Shown: one piece after another, positions 5,408 through 6,441 of the stretch | Numbering within the stretch: position 1 is the first letter of the stretch | Layout: each line of letters begins with the position of its first letter | Assembly: GCA_041552055.1 (NCBI GenBank) | Contig: JBFELO010000214.1 | Coordinates: 1-6,441 of the forward strand | DNA: 6,441 nucleotides | Direction of reading: 5' to 3' | Origin: JBFELO01 sp041552055 | GTDB taxonomy: Bacteria; Acidobacteriota; Thermoanaerobaculia; Thermoanaerobaculales; Sulfomarinibacteraceae | Notes under the pieces: generated by a model | What the model was told of the DNA's origin: nothing | Seen by the model: the letters and a program-made list of their open reading frames with translations, nothing else | The model's database searches: none | Translations under genes and position numbers: made by a program

Positions 5408-5414
5408 ACACTCA

Positions 5415-6326
5415 GTGACAGCGACGGATGCACCTACCGCCGGCGGAATCCTCAAACGCTGGCGCACCGCGAGGCGAATGAGCCAACTCGAGCTCTCCCT
5501 GGCCGCCGACGTGTCGCAGCGCCACTTGAGCTACCTCGAGACCGGCCGGGCCACACCCAGCCGCGAGATGATCATTCACCTCGCGACCGAACTCGACGTT
5601 CCATTGCGGGAACGCAACACGTGGCTGAGAGCCGCCGGGTACGCCGACGTCTACACCCAACATGGGCTCGACGAACCGGCCATGGCGCAACTGCGGCACG
5701 TCCTCGAGACGTTGCTCGCCGCGCACCAGCCCTTCCCGGCGTACGTCGTCGACCGGGCCTGGAACCTCGTCATGGCCAACCCAGCGGCGAACGCGCTGAC
5801 CGCAATGCTCATCCCGCCGGACAAGGCGCCCCTGTTCCAGGGCAACATCCTCCGGCTCTTCCTGCACCCCGAGGGGCTGCGATCCAACATCGACAACTGG
5901 CGAGAGGCCGCCACCACCCTCATGCACCGTTTCGAGCGGGAACTCGCGGAACGACCGGGCGACACAGCGCTTCTGGATCTTCTCGAGGACATCCGCTCCT
6001 ACCCCGGCGTCGACGGCCTGCCACGCCGACCCGAGCCACCAAGCGGCGCAGACCTGCTCGTCCCCATCCAGCTGCGAACATCAGCAGGCGAGATGCGACT
6101 CCTCACGACCATCGCCACGATCGGCGCCCCTTACGACATCACCCTCGAAGAGCTCCGCCTCGAGACGCTCCTCCCCGCAGACGACCAGACCGAAGCGGTC
6201 CTCCGCCGCCTGGCCATGGACCAACCAACGCACGCTCCCAGTCCCCGTGAGGGGTCTCGAATCCCAGACGAACCGAGAGGTTTCGATGACCTCGATGACA
6301 GATCAGGCCTTCGCGTTGGCCCGTAG
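5415..6326 (+). CDS. XRE-family transcriptional regulator with MmyB-like ligand-binding domain
   Basis: A 303-residue regulator starting at GTG 5415 (GAGGAG seven bases upstream). Residues 12-67 form an XRE helix-turn-helix: LKRWRTARRMSQLELSLAAD, then VSQRHLSYLETGRATPSREM, ending with LDVPLRERNTWLRAAGY, the usual link to the MmyB-like domain. Residues about 105-267 match that domain: PAYVVDRAWNLVMANPAAN (108-126), NILRLFLHPEGLRSNIDNW (144-162), a helical middle part, and a closing LETLLPADDQTEAVLRRLA (249-267). Proteins of this type bind DNA near their own gene and usually control a divergent neighbour; the domain is PAS-like and may bind a small molecule. Here the neighbour is the four-helix membrane gene. 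Residues 268-303 form a polar extension beyond the normal end of the family and could reflect loss of the original stop codon. DNA for that tail contains a hairpin and a possible start of the next gene. Confidence 0.92.
   Translation: MTATDAPTAGGILKRWRTARRMSQLELSLAADVSQRHLSYLETGRATPSREMIIHLATELDVPLRERNTWLRAAGYADVYTQHGLDEPAMAQLRHVLETLLAAHQPFPAYVVDRAWNLVMANPAANALTAMLIPPDKAPLFQGNILRLFLHPEGLRSNIDNWREAATTLMHRFERELAERPGDTALLDLLEDIRSYPGVDGLPRRPEPPSGADLLVPIQLRTSAGEMRLLTTIATIGAPYDITLEELRLETLLPADDQTEAVLRRLAMDQPTHAPSPREGSRIPDEPRGFDDLDDRSGLRVGP
6240..6257 (+). other. GTGA-capped hairpin in the 3' end of the XRE gene
   Basis: AGTCCCC (6240-6246) and GGGGTCT (6251-6257) pair with a single T-T mismatch around a GTGA tetraloop of the stable GNRA class. 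It lies about 25 bases after the codon where the conserved regulator domain ends (6215). There is no U-tract, so it is not a standard terminator; it could be the relic of an old transcript end or an mRNA-stability element. Confidence 0.3.
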
Positions 6327-6441
6327 GCAGCCCGGCAACTCGGTTCGCAGGATCTGGCCACCGGAGCGCAACTCGCAGGAGCGTGACCGGCGACGTCACC
6401 GTCATCCAGCAACGGGTGCTGCACGCCGATCTCGCGAAGGA
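6286..6441 (+). CDS. Possible start of an unidentified gene, partial at the window edge
   Basis: ATG 6286 is preceded by GAGAGG with a five-base spacer and opens a frame to the window end. It overlaps the XRE gene by 41 bases. The first residues (MTSMTDQAFALARRQPG) look natural, but the sequence then becomes arginine-rich like an off-frame reading. The competing plus-strand frame reads VTGDVTVIQQRVLHADLAK from 6383, more protein-like, but it has no properly spaced ribosome site. Either a frameshifted gene or simply the leader of the next gene; I do not recognise it. Confidence 0.2.
   Translation, partial: MTSMTDQAFALARRQPGNSVRRIWPPERNSQERDRRRHRHPATGAARRSREG

Noticed and set aside
5355..5414. 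Longer XRE start at ATG 5355, and longer membrane protein start at 5364
   Set aside because: Both would overlap each other and the promoter region. GTG 5415 and ATG 5292 each have a strong, correctly spaced ribosome site.
4841..6288. 12-base direct repeat GAGGTTTCGATG at 4841-4852 and 6277-6288, considered as island flanks around the regulator/membrane pair
   Set aside because: About one shared 12-mer is expected by chance in a window this size, and the flanks show no further similarity, so it does not support an insertion on its own.

Overview
The window reads as chromosomal DNA from a GC-rich actinobacterium. Third codon positions are mostly G or C, there are GTG and TTG starts, Shine-Dalgarno sites are of the AGGAGG type, and the MmyB-like XRE regulator is an actinobacterial type. 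The long threonine-rich linker right after the lipobox of a binding protein suggests Acidimicrobiia-like lineages; that placement is an inference, not a marker-gene result.

Left end (1-1171, minus strand): a heme/iron ABC-uptake pair. A lipoprotein substrate-binding protein of the HmuT type (173-1171) is followed, with a 4-base TTGA stop/start overlap, by the N-terminus of a FecCD-type permease (1-176) that runs off the window. The binding protein would capture ligand outside the membrane and pass it to the permease. The ATPase is presumably further left, outside the window.

Middle (1172-4240, plus strand): a 605-base stretch without a firm gene, holding one coding-like tail. Then a six-helix DUF4386-type membrane protein (1777-2559), a 304-base gap with a possible small leaderless ORF that overlaps the next start by ATGA, and an NAD(P)-dependent aldehyde dehydrogenase (2864-4240) with all catalytic residues present.

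Right part (4241-6441): a severely truncated short-chain dehydrogenase (4437-4766) that keeps only the nucleotide-binding N-terminus. Next come a small four-helix membrane protein on the minus strand (4870-5292) and a divergent XRE/MmyB-type regulator on the plus strand (5415-6326). The 122-base space between them carries a good minus-strand promoter with an inverted repeat on its -35 box, and a GC palindrome inside a weaker plus-strand promoter. This looks like a regulator that controls itself and its neighbour. The last 115 bases hold at most the start of an unrecognised gene.

I see no tRNA, rRNA, CRISPR, transposase or phage gene. No clearly new multi-gene system is visible. The points most worth following are the histidine-free HmuT homolog, the regulator/membrane pair with its operator candidates, and the SDR truncation beside it.
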